Notes: generated from the sequence alone by a model not told the origin. A stretch of DNA of 64,000 nucleotides from Xestospongia bergquistia (GCA_963965975.1 OZ014415.1:67001-131000), one strand, 5' to 3'; shown: positions 23,401 to 37,000, counted from the stretch's first letter. Numbers and translations: made by a program.

Positions 23401-25430
23401 ACTAGTAAATCATGTCCAATTTTTAATTGCAACATTCTAATAACAAGGTGTCCTTTTGATGCTAATATTGAAAGTACTTCTTCACTACAAAGATGTGGAT
23501 TAAATGATGTCATTGGACTTTCTATAAATAAAATCATTACTACATATTATATAACATTATAGTAACCTTGGTCACTCTCTGTTAAGACTTCACATAGTGG
23601 AGGAAGAGAATTATTGCACTCGTATTTACATACTCTCTGTTGTTCCTAATACAACAATGATTTTGTTACAAGACCACACCCACTTACTGTCATAATCCAA
23701 TATTGATATTCCGTACTACCAAACATTTTACGACCAAACAATCCCGAAATAAAATGAGATATCCCAACAGGTAACCACCAGTCACTCCTAAACATAATTA
23801 GATATGGAGACTCCTATTAATTAATTTAATTATTACCATGATTGAGGTAGAAGATAACATTGAAAATATTGTTGAGCTATAGAGAGTGCTATTGTTTTTC
23901 TTGTAATAGGAACTTGATCAATAATACGATGAGAATGAAGTAATGTTGTATTATATAATGTAAGACCAGCATAATTCTGACTGTCTTGATAAGTATCACT
24001 AACAAACACTAACTTATAACTAGAATGTGGAAATCCAGTACTTAATAATTCTTCATAGAAACCAAATACCTAATAATAAGTCACATGACACATCACATGA
24101 TACACCACACATACCTCTGGAACAAATTGGACAGTATTTTTTAATATTGGTAGTAATTGTGGCAGACAAAAATAAGTCACTTCAGGCATAACAGGATCAG
24201 GATAGATATCAAAATGTCTACAATACATTATTATAATAATTAGTTATTATTAGTTATAACATACCCAATAGCAAATCCAATTAAAGGAGCAGATGTAGGG
24301 ACTTTGACATTATAATGAAATATCTTTTTACGACCATCAGCTGAAATGATCTTTAATTTGATAAAATTAATTTTAATATATTATGTTCTTACTTGATCAC
24401 TGAGGTCACCACAACTTATAGCTATCATAGATACTGGTATTGTATAACTAAGACTCCAATGACATAACTCATTATAGGAGTCAACACAGGGAAACCATAA
24501 CCTGTTACCATGGAAACAAGAATCAGAAAAATGATGATTAAACTGACCTAGCGGAATTGATCCAACCGTAAGAATAGACATGAGTATGAGGCTATAGGAA
24601 TAAAAATGAAAACATGAGGTTAAACACAAAACTATAAAATGTATATAATTAACCGAATTGTCTGGCGTGGTCTGAACAAACTGGACTCCGCCCACAGGTT
24701 GTTCCAAGGAGAATTCAATTAATACTTTAATAGGAGTAGGATCTATTTTACACGACATTTGTAACATAATAGTGGGAGGAGTTACATAATATAATAGTGG
24801 GAGGAGTTACTTACCAAAACTAGCTATTGCGTCATATGCATCACGAGGTACTTTAATAACTAGTTCTCCGCCATTGTGGTCATAGTCACATGACTTGACA
24901 GCATCTGATAAACAACTACTATAGTACTCCAAATTACGTCTAAAATATGGTCACACCCACAATGATGTTACAATGATGTCATAGACTTACTTTTTAGTGT
25001 CTGGAGGACATACACAAAGTGTAGGATCAACATAATTGAAATTAGCTGGTTTACGTGATCCATTAATTGTAATTTGTAATATTCCTGTCATTAATTAAGG
25101 AGCTCTAATAAATTATCCTCATAACAAATTAAAACTATGATAAAAGGATACGACATTGTTTGCAATTTAGTGGGATCTTCCACAATTTATTAGTAGGTGT
25201 GGTTGGCAATATTGTTAACTCAGTATTACCCTATGTGCTAAGATGAATTACTAGTCAAACCAGTTTAACTTACTCGTATAACCTGTTTTTTGAAGTTGAT
25301 GTCAGTGATAACCAAAGATTGATGTAACGTGCTAGAAATAAACTACATAATTACACATATAAAATAAAATTATAACTTATAATTTAAAATTTCTGCCGTT
25401 ATTTGAAAGCCTCTTGATCTTAGCACTCAT
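20433..25430 (-). CDS. TAF2: TFIID subunit 2 (TAF2)
   Basis: A large many-exon gene for the promoter-binding TFIID subunit with an M1-aminopeptidase-like fold. N-terminal blocks include LHQSLVITDINFKKQVIR and LPTTPTNKLWKIPLNCKQCR. The exon near 24381-24767 has RLWFPCVDSYNELCHWSLSY, the TAF2 version of the M1 domain, in which the zinc ligands are not expected. HEAT-like helical exons follow. The C-terminus is a Lys/His tract (KHKKHKHKRKHKHQKG type), typical of TAF2. The stop is at 20433. The first secure exon begins at 25331. The exon before it reads LNYN in frame but has an in-frame stop upstream, so the true start exon is unresolved; 25430 is a working limit. Confidence 0.9.
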
Positions 25431-25498
25431 CTCTTCATATATCAAGTTATCAACACAGTGGGCAATAATTAGAATAGACCCACATGTTCATTATAGAT

Positions 25499-27017
25499 TC
25501 ATTTAGTAGATTTATTGACATTAGCATATCCTAGTCCTACACATGACAATAAAACAGTTTCTCTAACAATATCACTGTCTTTCTCTTCATCTTTAGATTC
25601 AAGTTTATATACCACATTAAAGAAATCAGCCATATGACGAAGAAATTGAATACTATATAAAATACATATGATATTATTACATCATTATATAATAAAATAT
25701 TTACGTGTATGGAGTGAGTGATCCACATTTTATTTTCGATACATCACGATGTGTAAGAGCCATATATAATAGTGGTATACATTGTGCACCACTGTCTATT
25801 ACTCCACCCTATTATTAAGTTATTAATTAATGCTTTAATTAATGAGTTGTTTACTTTGACAATTTCTTCTATTAACTTTAATGCTGTATCTCGCCCAATA
25901 TCTTCAGGAAGACAAGGCTGGGAACCAATCTCTGAATGAGATCCAGTCTGACACCCTTCCACAGCATGAGTTATACCATTTAAACTTTCAGATACCAACA
26001 CGAGTCCATATCCTGAAGAACTAAGACACAGTTATAATATATAATTAGACCACACCCACCAATTAGCACCTTTAGAACTGCAGTCAGTATAAATGTAAAC
26101 ATCTGGTAAGTATTTATTTAATACAATTCGAGCAGAATCCACCATCCTATTAGCCATTCCAGGATTAACTTTAACACAATATCTATTACCTTGTATTAAG
26201 GACATTAATATAATACATTACATATTACATGTAGTAAGGATACGCTAAACCTCTAATTCTCTTGACTTTACTCTCCTCATCCATCCAGAGAGGAGGAATC
26301 CTACGAACAATTGGACAACTAAAATACACTTCACCTCGTCCTTCAGGCCACACCCCTCGTTGGTGAACCTACCAGTATAGTAGTATCATAATAATACATA
26401 TTAGATGTAAATACCTTTAAATCTAACTCATCTCCTGGTAATATCTTCTTTAATAAAGGTAGAACACATAATCTATAATAATCAGCCTATGACAAATATA
26501 CATCCATTAATGTTTTATTTGTCCATTTTATAAGACCTTACTGATGGATCATCTGGTCCACTAGTAACACCTTTTAATGTTATTTTTAAAGGATATTTAG
26601 CAAATGGTGCTAGCATAATAATAGATTCTAAATAATACCCAATACTACGTTGTTGACTACAATCATGATCAATAGTACCACCTTCTAACAATCCTGGTTT
26701 ATAATATATACTAGTACCTACATTATTAATAGATAGAGTTATATATTGTACTTATACTGACTGACCAGTAACATTTACTTGTATCTTTGATCCATTAGTT
26801 AACTTGTCCAATAATCGTATAAAACTTGCTTCAAACTCTAAAACAAATATAATATATTACAATTTATTATTTTATTACCTCTGAGGCCTGGCTCTTCTTC
26901 ATCTTCTCTGATCTTTAATATTTCAATAGATCTGTTACTCAGTGTTGCTAATACTAGTCGTTGTCGTAAGAAGTTACATCCTTCATATCGCAGAAGGCTT
27001 GAGTGCGAAGAAGACAT
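25499..27017 (-). CDS. RCL1: RNA 3'-terminal phosphate cyclase-like protein (RCL1)
   Basis: A nucleolar factor of the small-subunit processome, needed for 18S rRNA maturation and related to RNA cyclase without cyclase activity. Exon 1 encodes LLRYEGCNFLRQRLVLATLS, the RCL1 N-terminus. Later exons give the PGLR, QVN, YYKPGLLEGG-type, RVVWPEG-region and PCLPEDIGRDTALKLIEE blocks, ending MCVGLGYANVNKST. Introns are 45-70 bp. The length of about 370 residues fits the family. It starts 145 bp from the divergent PPR gene and its stop lies under 100 bp upstream of the TAF2 start region on the same strand. Confidence 0.9.
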
Positions 27018-27162
27018 CCTAAATCACCACATGGGTTATAAATATACGAACGTATACGGAAACGTTTAGATATTTCTGAACAAATGAAACGTAGGATAAA
27101 TTTAATATCTCCGTATACTACAAAGGTGCCACGCCTTCCCACGTGGTAGCATTTACAAGAGA
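27018..27162. promoter_or_regulatory. Divergent promoter RCL1 / PPR gene
   Basis: A 145-bp spacer between divergent ATGs. It contains GTATACGGAAAC at 27052-27063 and its inverse TCCGTATAC at 27110-27118, plus CCCACGTGG at 27139-27147 (E-box). The inverted GTATACGGA pair and the compact size suggest a bidirectional promoter. Confidence 0.5.
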
Positions 27163-29414
27163 ATGATCAGGTTTGGAGTAAGATTACTTACTCAGGTACA
27201 CTGTTATGACAATATATTACGTATAAATGAGATATTTATGTTGTAGAATAAGTCAAGAAGGTGTTCTGTTAGTCAAGGATGGATTCTTGTCCGTACATTT
27301 CTGGGCGGAGCTGATGATGATGATTTAGATGACTGGAGTAGACAAAGAACAAGAAAGTTTAACAAAAAATTAAATGGATTAATTAGGTGAGTGGGCGACC
27401 TATAAGTCATCATAATTTGTTCTTTTAGTACTGCACAATATAATAAAGCAGTTCTGATATGGAAAGAATATCGAGCCAATCTTAACCACACCCCTTTCAG
27501 TGCTAGTACATATCATCTTCTGTTACGTCTCAGTCACTTATTGGGCAGCTGGGAGGCTGTAGAAGCTGTCCGTCAAGACATGTCAACAGTGGGTGTGGTC
27601 ATGGACACGAGGATTGGGCTTGCGTATGTCAAGGTATTGCTAGAGTTGGAAAAATTAGAAACAACTCTTGAATTTATTGAGCAAGATCTTCTATTGAGAG
27701 TAAGTTATATATTTTTATATTTATCATAATTATGATATTATTATAGGCTAATGGACAATTTATAAGTAATACTATAGACTTACTAACTAATGCTGGATAT
27801 GCTGCATATGGACTTAAAGTATATGAACTATATAATGGTGAAGGAGATAGTGAAGACGTAATATGTGCTCGACTACGAGCACTAACTCGTAAAGGTCAAG
27901 ATGATTTAGCTATGAAATTGTTATCAGAGGTATGTCCTAATTAATGGGTGTGGCCTTTACTATTCGTAGATCTACCCAGATATATCTTGTGCGCCATTAA
28001 CAATTATAGCTGATATATTTAGTTTAACAAACAAACCAGAAAAAGCATATGATGTTTTATCATGTAGTGATCAGTCTATAACATTACAAAGTATGGAACT
28101 ATTAATGGAAGCTACTTTAAAGAAGAAAGATGTAAAAATGGCTGCTCTAGTGTTTAATAAATTTTGGGAGTTAGTTCTATCTCAAGCAGTAGATCATACT
28201 GATATTAGTATTGATGCTGATATCAGCAGAAATCATTTAGTAAATGTAATAAATTCAGTTATAAATTTACAAAGTATTGGACGGTTGCTAAAGTAAGTGT
28301 TAATTAATTGTGGGTGTGGTCATATTTTCCATCAGAATGCAGTCTGAAGATACACGCCTTTTTTTATCATATAATTTCTACAATGATTTTAGAAAATTCA
28401 GTTTACTACCTAACCAATCAACTTATGAAGTAAGTGGAGATGACCATATATGGACATTGTAAATGATATAAATTTTAGGCTCTTATGTCACTAGCATGTA
28501 CTCAACCAATAGCGACAAAGTGGGCGGGGACTATTTTAAAAATTATGCTCAAAAAAAGATTGCCATTTTCATCAAGTGCCTGCACTTCCTGGACTTCAAA
28601 CTGTACCAAATTATGTCCAACATTAAGTTTAAATGTAAGTTATTAACACAAGTTAATATGTTGTTATTTATTATAATATTATTAATAGTTATTAGTTACA
28701 ATGAGACAACATGTAGATATGGCTGACATTAGACTGAATCTATCACAATATCATCAATTACTAGGACTTCAATTTGAAGGCACTAACACAAAGGATGCTA
28801 TCAGATGTATTAAACTAATTGAAAAGGTATATTATATAATTGACCCTGTAATTATTTCTTATAATTAATAGATGATGAAAAAAGCTGGTTTATTAACTAG
28901 TACAGATACTATTAACTATGTCCTTTCAGCTTATAGTCATATTGATGATATGGGACCAATGTTTACTTATTTCTCTGATCTAAGACAGTCTCAGTTACCA
29001 GTCCACTTATCAACATATAATATACTAATAGACACTGCTTTACGTCACCCTACACATCGTAATACTCGTGATATTATCTACAGAACATGGAGATTATTTC
29101 TACGAGAGACCCCTGCAATTACTCCTGATATATTACTAATTAATAAATTAATTCAATGTTGTCGTCATTGTGGAGATACTGATCGAGCATTCTATTTTAT
29201 GAATGTCATTGAACATTATAATCTACAACCTAATTTGGAAACTTTTAAAGAACTTCGTACAGTAAGGGACTGTTGCCATGGTTACAGTGAACTATTGTAT
29301 ATTGTCTAGGTTTGTTTGGAGTCAGGACAATATGACAGATTATCTCAAATTAATACTAATACTGGGGGCAACTTGTTAACATTAACACAATCATTACGTG
29401 ACAGCCTTCATTAA
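27163..29414 (+). CDS. Mitochondrial pentatricopeptide-repeat protein
   Basis: ATG at 27163 begins MIRFGVRLLTQ, then a spliced stretch rich in Arg/Ser (NKSRRCSVSQGW, LVRTFLGG), a likely mitochondrial presequence. About nine exons encode helical repeats of PPR type, e.g. FSASTYHLLLRLSHLLGSWE, TDTINYVLSAYSHIDDMG and PDILLINKLIQCCRHCGDTD. The family is that of metazoan mitochondrial PPR proteins (PTCD/LRPPRC group), acting in mitochondrial RNA processing or translation; the exact orthologue is not clear. The stop is at 29412-29414, 17 bp from a relic of the last LTN1 exon on the other strand. The 3' part is duplicated at 30578-31054. Confidence 0.75.
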
Positions 29415-29431
29415 GAATAATATAATATAAA

Positions 29432-29491
29432 TTAAAACACATAACGATATAATGGACAAGTACTCTTTGCACTGGTATTGAACCATTTGTA
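29432..29491 (-). pseudogene. Relic of the last LTN1 exon
   Basis: A 60-bp antisense copy of the final LTN1 exon (functional copy at 31072-31131), with acceptor TTTCTAG and stop kept. The last zinc ligand is lost: CPLCRNVF has become CPLYRYVF. No upstream LTN1 exon adjoins it, because a GC-rich repeat starts at 29513. It now lies in the 3' flank of the PPR gene. Confidence 0.85.
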
Positions 29492-29512
29492 CTAGAAATA
29501 ATATTAATAAAT

Positions 29513-30562
29513 AATGAAGTGTGTATCTAGTCTAGAGTTGAGACTGGTTATCATTGTTAATTTCATATTCAATTATGATGTTCCTTGCATGCTACCTAGA
29601 CACTTTATAAATATTAATTTGTCCTAGATTCACTAGCTCAACATTTTATTACTTTTTTAAAAAAAAGTGTAGCTGTGTTGCTCATATGATCCTATTGACT
29701 CACTTCCTAAACTTTCTTACTAAGTATTCCTTAATTAATACTTTCAAAACAGATTTATAAAAGATAATTAAATACATTTATTTATAATAATTAAATAGAA
29801 TTATTTTTAAAAGACATGTTGTGTTGCCCATACGATCCTACTGACTGACCAGGATTCCCTGCTAGCTAGCACTACCATTAGGCATAGTAATCTGGTCTGA
29901 AGGCAAGTTAATAGTAACTATGGATAATGAAAGTCATTGTCAGTAGAACCAAGACTTCAAGCACACCAAACTCCATTGTATTTTTAAAATCGTGTCTTAA
30001 TTTTTAAAATTAGATTCTCAATATCAGACTGACCAGTTTTACTGACAATCCTTCCAGTAAGATTTATAAAATTAAAAAACAAAAACAAAAAAACCCTTGG
30101 TGTTGCCCAAACGATTCCTACTCGCTCACCCACTCAGGCTTCCACTTAGGCTCCAGGATTCCCTGCTATTGCTAGCTGGGACCGCCACCTGGCTTGGTAA
30201 CCCTCGTCTTCGCGAGGTAATCCTGGCTGGAGCGTCGCCCTAACTTAAAACCAGCCGTACGGGATTCCAGCTCTTAGGGAATGTCGCATTCAGGAACCGG
30301 GAACCACAAATACACCAGCCTCTTCTCGTTTAAAGGGAGACTACCAGCCCTATCCTAGTCGGCCTTTCGGATACTCCGTAGAGTATGCTGGTAACCATCT
30401 CAGAGGTCTGATGCATTGCAGAACGCTGGCCCACAACACACTGGCACTCATGACTGTTCAAGTTCCTTTTTATATGTACTGCTGATTTTGTCTTCATGCT
30501 CTTGTGGGGCGCGGACCATGTCGCTTATGAATATCATTACCGACACAGCCTCGGTGAGCTAC
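29513..30562 (+). mobile_element. GC-rich dispersed repeat, copy 1
   Basis: Unlike its surroundings, the part from about 30080 to 30562 is GC-rich. It matches 42459-43060 in inverted orientation over the whole of that copy. Relative to copy 2 it carries an extra block of about 450 bp (29580-30029), which contains two diverged copies of the element's own head (the TGTTGCCCA-ACGATTCCTACT region, near 29675 and 29820). No open frame with a recognisable domain and no clear terminal inverted repeats. It sits exactly between the two copies of the duplicated PPR/LTN1 tail. Probably a non-autonomous element; family unknown. Confidence 0.7.
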
Positions 30563-30577
30563 ATTGAACGATTGCCA

Positions 30578-31054
30578 AAGTTGTGGCTGTGGTCATATTT
30601 CCTATCCTCCGAACGCAGTCTGAAGATACACACCTTTTTTATCATATAATTTCTACGATGATTTTAGAAAATTCAGTTTACTACCTAACCAATCAACTTG
30701 TGAAGTAAGCGGAGATGACCATATATGGACATTGTAATGTTTCAGGCTCTTATGTCAGTAGCATGTACTCAACCGATAGCTACTACTAATTAATAAATTA
30801 ATTCAATGTTGTCGTTATTGTGGAGAGCATTCTATTTTATGAATGTCATTGAACATCATAATCTACAACTGAATTTTGAGACTTTTAAAGAACTTCATAC
30901 AGTAAGGGACTGTTGCCATGGTTACAGTGAACTATTGTATATTGTCTAGGTTTGTTTGGAGTCAGGACAATATGACAGATTATCTCAAATTAATACTAAT
31001 ACTGGGGACAACTTGTTAACATTAACACAATCATTACGTGACAGCCTTCATTAA
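30578..31054 (+). pseudogene. Duplicated 3' end of the PPR gene
   Basis: Copy of two parts of the PPR gene (28310-28510 and 29140-29414) joined after an internal deletion of about 630 bp. The first exon has lost its acceptor (CATCAG changed) and one T of a T7 run, giving a frameshift. The last exons, including their intron, are almost identical to the original. It has no start and is not expected to be functional. It is tail-to-tail with the true end of LTN1. Confidence 0.85.
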
Positions 31055-31071
31055 GAATAATATAATATAAA

Positions 31072-34000
31072 TTAAAACACATTACGACATAATGGACAAG
31101 TACTCTTTGCACTGGTATTGAACCATTTGTACTAGAAAATAATATTAATAAATATAATTATTATAATATTAATATATTATAATATTAATAAATTATTTTT
31201 ATTTGACTTACTAAACACGATGAGTGATATCTCTTCTTGCAAGTTCTACAAGTTATTTTAGGCAAAGAATAATTTGATCCATGAATAATACTGAAACAGA
31301 TCATACAATCTTCTAAACCAGAAAAATGTTTGTCTAAGTTACTCTTCCATAATAAGAGACCTTCTAAAATAGATCCATTCTATAATCAACAATAATTTTA
31401 ATATAATTTATGACAACATGATACCTGGTTAGCAACAAAGGCACTTAATTGTAATAGCCACTTTCTCCACAATGATAAATCTACTTTAGCTCGACGACCT
31501 TCTTTAATAGTTGGTGCTAATAATGGATAATTATCAGGGACACAGATTGTTAATTCAATACTGAATTCATCAAGTTTATAAACAACAATTATTTCACTCA
31601 CTCCAGCACATATTCTAACCTATTGACAAAATACATTAATATATCAGCTAATAATAGTACCTCCATGTTCCCAAACTTCATATTAACATTATCCATTCGT
31701 TGTATCTCTTGTTGCCATAGTTTTGTACTAATACATTTTGATGTAAAACTATAATATATACTATACTTGGTGTTTGGTTAATAGAAAGAACTAACCTGCT
31801 TACAAGAGAAGATGTCTGTCTGTCTAATGTCACATACCATTGTCTCAGCAATGGAGGTAAGTGTTGTGCTATATCATAGTATAGAGAGCCAGCTAGTTGT
31901 CTCAATGTAGGAGATAATGTTACTATATTAGAGAGATCAGATCAGAGAGATATGTATTATTATAGTACCTTGTAGAGCATCAGAATAGTCTTGATGTGTT
32001 GACATAGTACAATACTTAAATATATTCTGTAAAAGATGATGTAATTGACCACGCCCCTTTAACCAATCAATCATTATCACTCGAACCTACAAAATAGAAA
32101 TTATTTCTAAATATATAAACCAGCTATACATCTATTAGAGCTAAGAATGCATCCATTTACCTCTAACTGACACTTCCCAATACATTTTGTGATCAGTAAC
32201 CATAGCAACATATACCCAACAGTGTGACAATCACTAACAACAGCTACTCTCTCCTTTCCTTGATCAACAAAGACAGAGTCCAGATCCAATTGGTCTGAGG
32301 CTGAGTCCAGACATGCCTGAACTGATGTCACACTACAATAGATAGATTGTTATCAGTTAATAATTACATAATCTTTATATACCTCATTTGAACAGAAGGG
32401 TCTTTGAAATCTTCATCTGTGACAATAGTCACTGTTGATATAATCCTATAATAATTAATATGGGTGGAGTACTAATTATAAAAAGTTTCTTTAATTTATG
32501 TATGCACTTAACAAGGACCTATAATCCTAAACCTCAGAAAAAAATTTTGAATGACTATGAATCAAAAAAGAGCTCATATCTTCCCTAAAAACTTTGAAAA
32601 TCATATTAAACTTTATAATCAACTATTAAATTAAATTGATCGATTTAAAAATCATTAGATAATCTGATATTAATTTTAATTCTAATCAATTACAAATAAA
32701 TACAACAAATCTAATATTAATTACTGCACTATATCTAATATTAATTACTGCACTATATCTAATATTAATTACTACACTATATCTAATATTAATTACTGCA
32801 CTATATCTAATATTAATTACTGCACTATATCTAATATTAATTACTACATTATATCTAATATTAATTACTACATTATATCTAATATTAATTACTGCACTAT
32901 ATCTAATATTAATTACTGCACTATATCTAATATTAATTACTACACTATATCTAATATTAATTACTGCACTATATCTAATATTAATTACTGCACTATATCT
33001 AATATTAATTACTACATTATATCTAATATTAATTACTACATTATATCTAATATTAATTACTACATTATATCTAATATTAATTACTACATTATATCTAATA
33101 TTAATTACTACATTATATCTAATATTAATTACTGCACTATATCTAATATTAATTACTGCACTATATCTAATATTAATTACTGCACTATATCTAATATTAA
33201 TTACTGCACTATATCTAATATTAATTACTGCACTATATCTAATATTAATTACTGCACTATATCTAATATTAATTACTACACTATATCTAATATTAATTAC
33301 TGCACTATATCTAATATTAATTACTGCACTATATCTAATATTAATTACTACATTATATCTAATATTAATTACTGCACTATATCTAATATTAATTACTGCA
33401 CTATATCTAATATTAATTACTGCACTATATCTAATATTAATTACTGCACTATATCTAATATTAATTACTGCACTATATCTAATATTAATTACTGCACTAT
33501 ATCTAATATTAATTACTGCACTATATCTAATATTAATTACTGCACTATATCTAATATTAATTACTACACTATATCTAATATTAATTACTGCACTATATCT
33601 AATATTAATTACTACATTATATCTGCTCACCTTGTTGCTAATTTGTAGGCAGTTAATTGTTCTGGGTACAGGCTACATCCTGTTACCATAGCAACAAGTC
33701 CCTCCCATTGTGATATGGGTAGGTTTGTAACTAGTTGATCAACTAGACAGCAGATATGATATCGGAGTATAGCTGTGCTATAATTAATGGGCGTGGTCTG
33801 TGGGTTATAGCTCCTCAAAAATACTGGCATAATTAAGTCAATTATTGTATGAACAAAAAACTCCTCCCACTCTGTACGCTCATTGGATAAGTGGGCAGGA
33901 GACATTGTTAAGGAAGTGTGAAGTAAGTTTGCAGTGGAGAGACCTCGACACAATAAAACAATAGCATTTACAGTGAGAGGTTCCATTGAATCAGCCAACA

Positions 34001-37000
34001 TCTAATAAAAACATAATTATACTAGTGGGTGTGGCCAATGTACCTGTATTATAGTGACGAGGGTACAGGAGACAAAGTCCCAATTTTCTGATGACAATCT
34101 TTCTGATTTTATTAAATGTGTGAAATAATTTAATACACAGAATGTCAATGAATTTTCACTTGAACTCTCCAAACTATAATAGAAAAACTTTTAATAATTA
34201 ATTAATTATATTTATTACATACTTATCAAATAAATTGATCTCCCTATTACTATGTTGTTGAATGACTCCTGTCATTAAAGTACTAATTGCATCATTTAAT
34301 ACATCGTCTTCAGGTAATAGCCATGCTAAACTGACTAATGTACTGTGATCTATATAAACCAATAGTATCAACTCTATGTAGTACAATATCTCTATAGACC
34401 TTGTAATCTATTAGTAGGTACTGCAATATTGTTAACATTTTGTAATGCAATTTGTATACATGGACCACTTCCAGTATCCAGTATAACTTGAGATATCATT
34501 GGTAGTAAACTTGACTGACTAGTTTGACAGGATAATAACAATTGACGCAAACACAATGACCAGAACATATGACTTGATCTGTAAAATAATAAACAATAAT
34601 TAATAATTAAATAATTAATTTAATTAAAATTCACTAATTAATAATTAAATAACTATAATACCTTGAAAGGAAATAATGGACGATATTAATGATCCATTTA
34701 TTAGATACATTTTGTAATAACTGATGTACTGAAGATTGAGCAATTAAAAATAAAGTCTGCTCCTAAAGATGATGTTATAATGATGTCATAATAATGACAT
34801 CATCAACTAACCAGATCATTTTTCATTTTCAATTCACTATTGTTATGTGTACTTGTATACACACATACAACAATACTAATGACCACACCCATCTGCCAAA
34901 GCTCCTCATCACCCTCAATAAGTATAGTAGCACTTTCCTTTGGTAACCATGGCAACACATTCTCCAAGACAGGGAGATTGCTATTATGTAATACTGACAA
35001 ATCACATGACAAGAGGACACAGAAAAGAGAACGAAATAATGAGTGTGGAAGAGAAGGAGTTATCTTTAGTGATGAAGGAGAATATAACAATACTCCAGAA
35101 GCACAATCTCGTAAAACATCAGGTGTGATACTATAAAACTGAAGAGTGTTATATATATGTATATGTGGGGAGATAAATTCACCTCGTCTTTTAGTGCCTC
35201 AATTAAAACAGATTTGAAAGGGTTAATAAAAGATGTCATTGCAATGTGAGAATGTAGGCAACGAAAATAAACACCTTTAACAATAACACTATAAATTAAG
35301 GAAAGTAAGAAATGAAGAACAGTTAGTGACATACTCTGATAATAAAATTGGAGATGATTCAGAGAACAAGTTTATAACAAGAGCAGCTGCAGTCATCATG
35401 TAATTGTCAGGATCAGGAAGACATTGGACAAGATGAAGATAACATTGAACAATATCTTCCATATTTACAAGAGCACCTATCATTAATACATTATTATAAT
35501 AAATACAATATATTGAAGTATATACTAGTAGTCATAATCCATGATAGAATATCACATAGCAATGTCATCCAGTGTTCAGTTGAGACCTGTACTTAATATA
35601 ATGTATTATATAATGAACGTTATACTAACCATTATAATACCAATTTTAATTTGTGATAATAATTGAAGAATTTTCAATTTTTCATTGCTCTCTCCAGTCA
35701 ATAATTTAGGAAGTGAGGAACATAATATTTCAATTATTTCACAACTCAAACTTGTTTCATGAAGTAATGACTTTTGGAAATGACATTTTAACAGAGCTTC
35801 TAAAAACTTCCAGTAATACAAATTATTGTATTGTAGTGTAGATGGTAACAGCATATGTTGAAGATGCTTTGCCAAATAAAGTAATACTTGATGATGATCA
35901 TGTTGTGATAACTAGAGTTGAGAGAAGACATTTATGTAAACAGTATCATGTGATGAGGAAGTGACTGAGTTATAAGTGAGAGATAGCATTGAAGATAAAA
36001 ATCAAGATATGAAATCTACTTGTTTTCAAAACTGCCATTTTCCAGTAATTCGTGGTGTTGTACAATCAAAGAAAGCTACTTTAGTTCTATTGTGGAGTAC
36101 AACAGTCCATTTTTATTATATTCTCTCATTTGTGAATCCATTAGATATACCTTATGTTTATATCTATTCTAGTGTTATATTTGGCATACTTCTTCTACTT
36201 TATCCATTCTCAGGATGGTTAGCTGATGTCTATTTAACTCGATATCGAGCTATGTTTATTGGACTATGTTTTGTAATAACTGGTTCATTCATATCTACAA
36301 TAGTGAGGTTTCCATATCATCAAATTGAGTTACTAGGATTTATAATAGCAGCAATAGGACAAGCTTTCTTTGAAGTTAATGCTATTCAGTTTGGACTAGA
36401 CCAGTTAGAAACTTATTCAACTGAAAATCACAAAGCATTTATATATTGGTTTTATTGGACAATTGAAATTGGCCATTTTCTCTATGGACTAACTGTCTGT
36501 AGCACTAGACAATATTACAGTCATGAACTAGGGATCAAAATATCAACAACAATATTTTCTATTATACAAATTATAGGTCTTATTGCTATTGGAATACAAG
36601 TATGCTTGTGGAGAAATAAATTTAATCAACACCAAACTGGATTTCATCCATTTAAACTGATAATTCAAATACTCAATTATACTCGTAAAAAAAGAGTCTC
36701 CAAACATTACAGTGCTTTTCAATATACTGATAATGAAGTAGCTTCGTGTCTTGATCGAGCTAAATTTAAATATGGAGGTCCTTTCTCAACAGAACAAGTC
36801 GAAGATGTTAAAGTTTTCTTTTATTTGCTGTTTATTTTACTGCCACTATCAGTAATATATTATACTGATGAGTTATATACTGTGTCCAAGCAATTTGAGT
36901 CACTATCGTTAAATGATACTGTAAGTTATGGTAAGTGTTTATTAACTGAAGTTCCTAACTGGATCAGAAGTACATTAGCAGTGATGTCATTACCAATTTA

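Noticed and set aside
30416..30649. 77-codon frame in the GC-rich repeat
   Set aside because: It spans the repeat end and the PPR pseudogene; the inverted copy does not keep it open, so it is not a conserved element protein.
32711..33622. CRISPR array
   Set aside because: Repeats are contiguous with no unique spacers, and the context is eukaryotic.
32686..33630. 314-codon minus-strand frame of YSAVINIR repeats as a protein gene
   Set aside because: It is a spacer-free 24-bp tandem array lying between a clear donor (33630) and acceptor (32446) of LTN1. The frame is open only because the unit length is divisible by three.
34840..35136. Plus-strand frames within LTN1
   Set aside because: They lie antisense to LTN1 exons with normal HEAT-type coding; no independent start context or domain.
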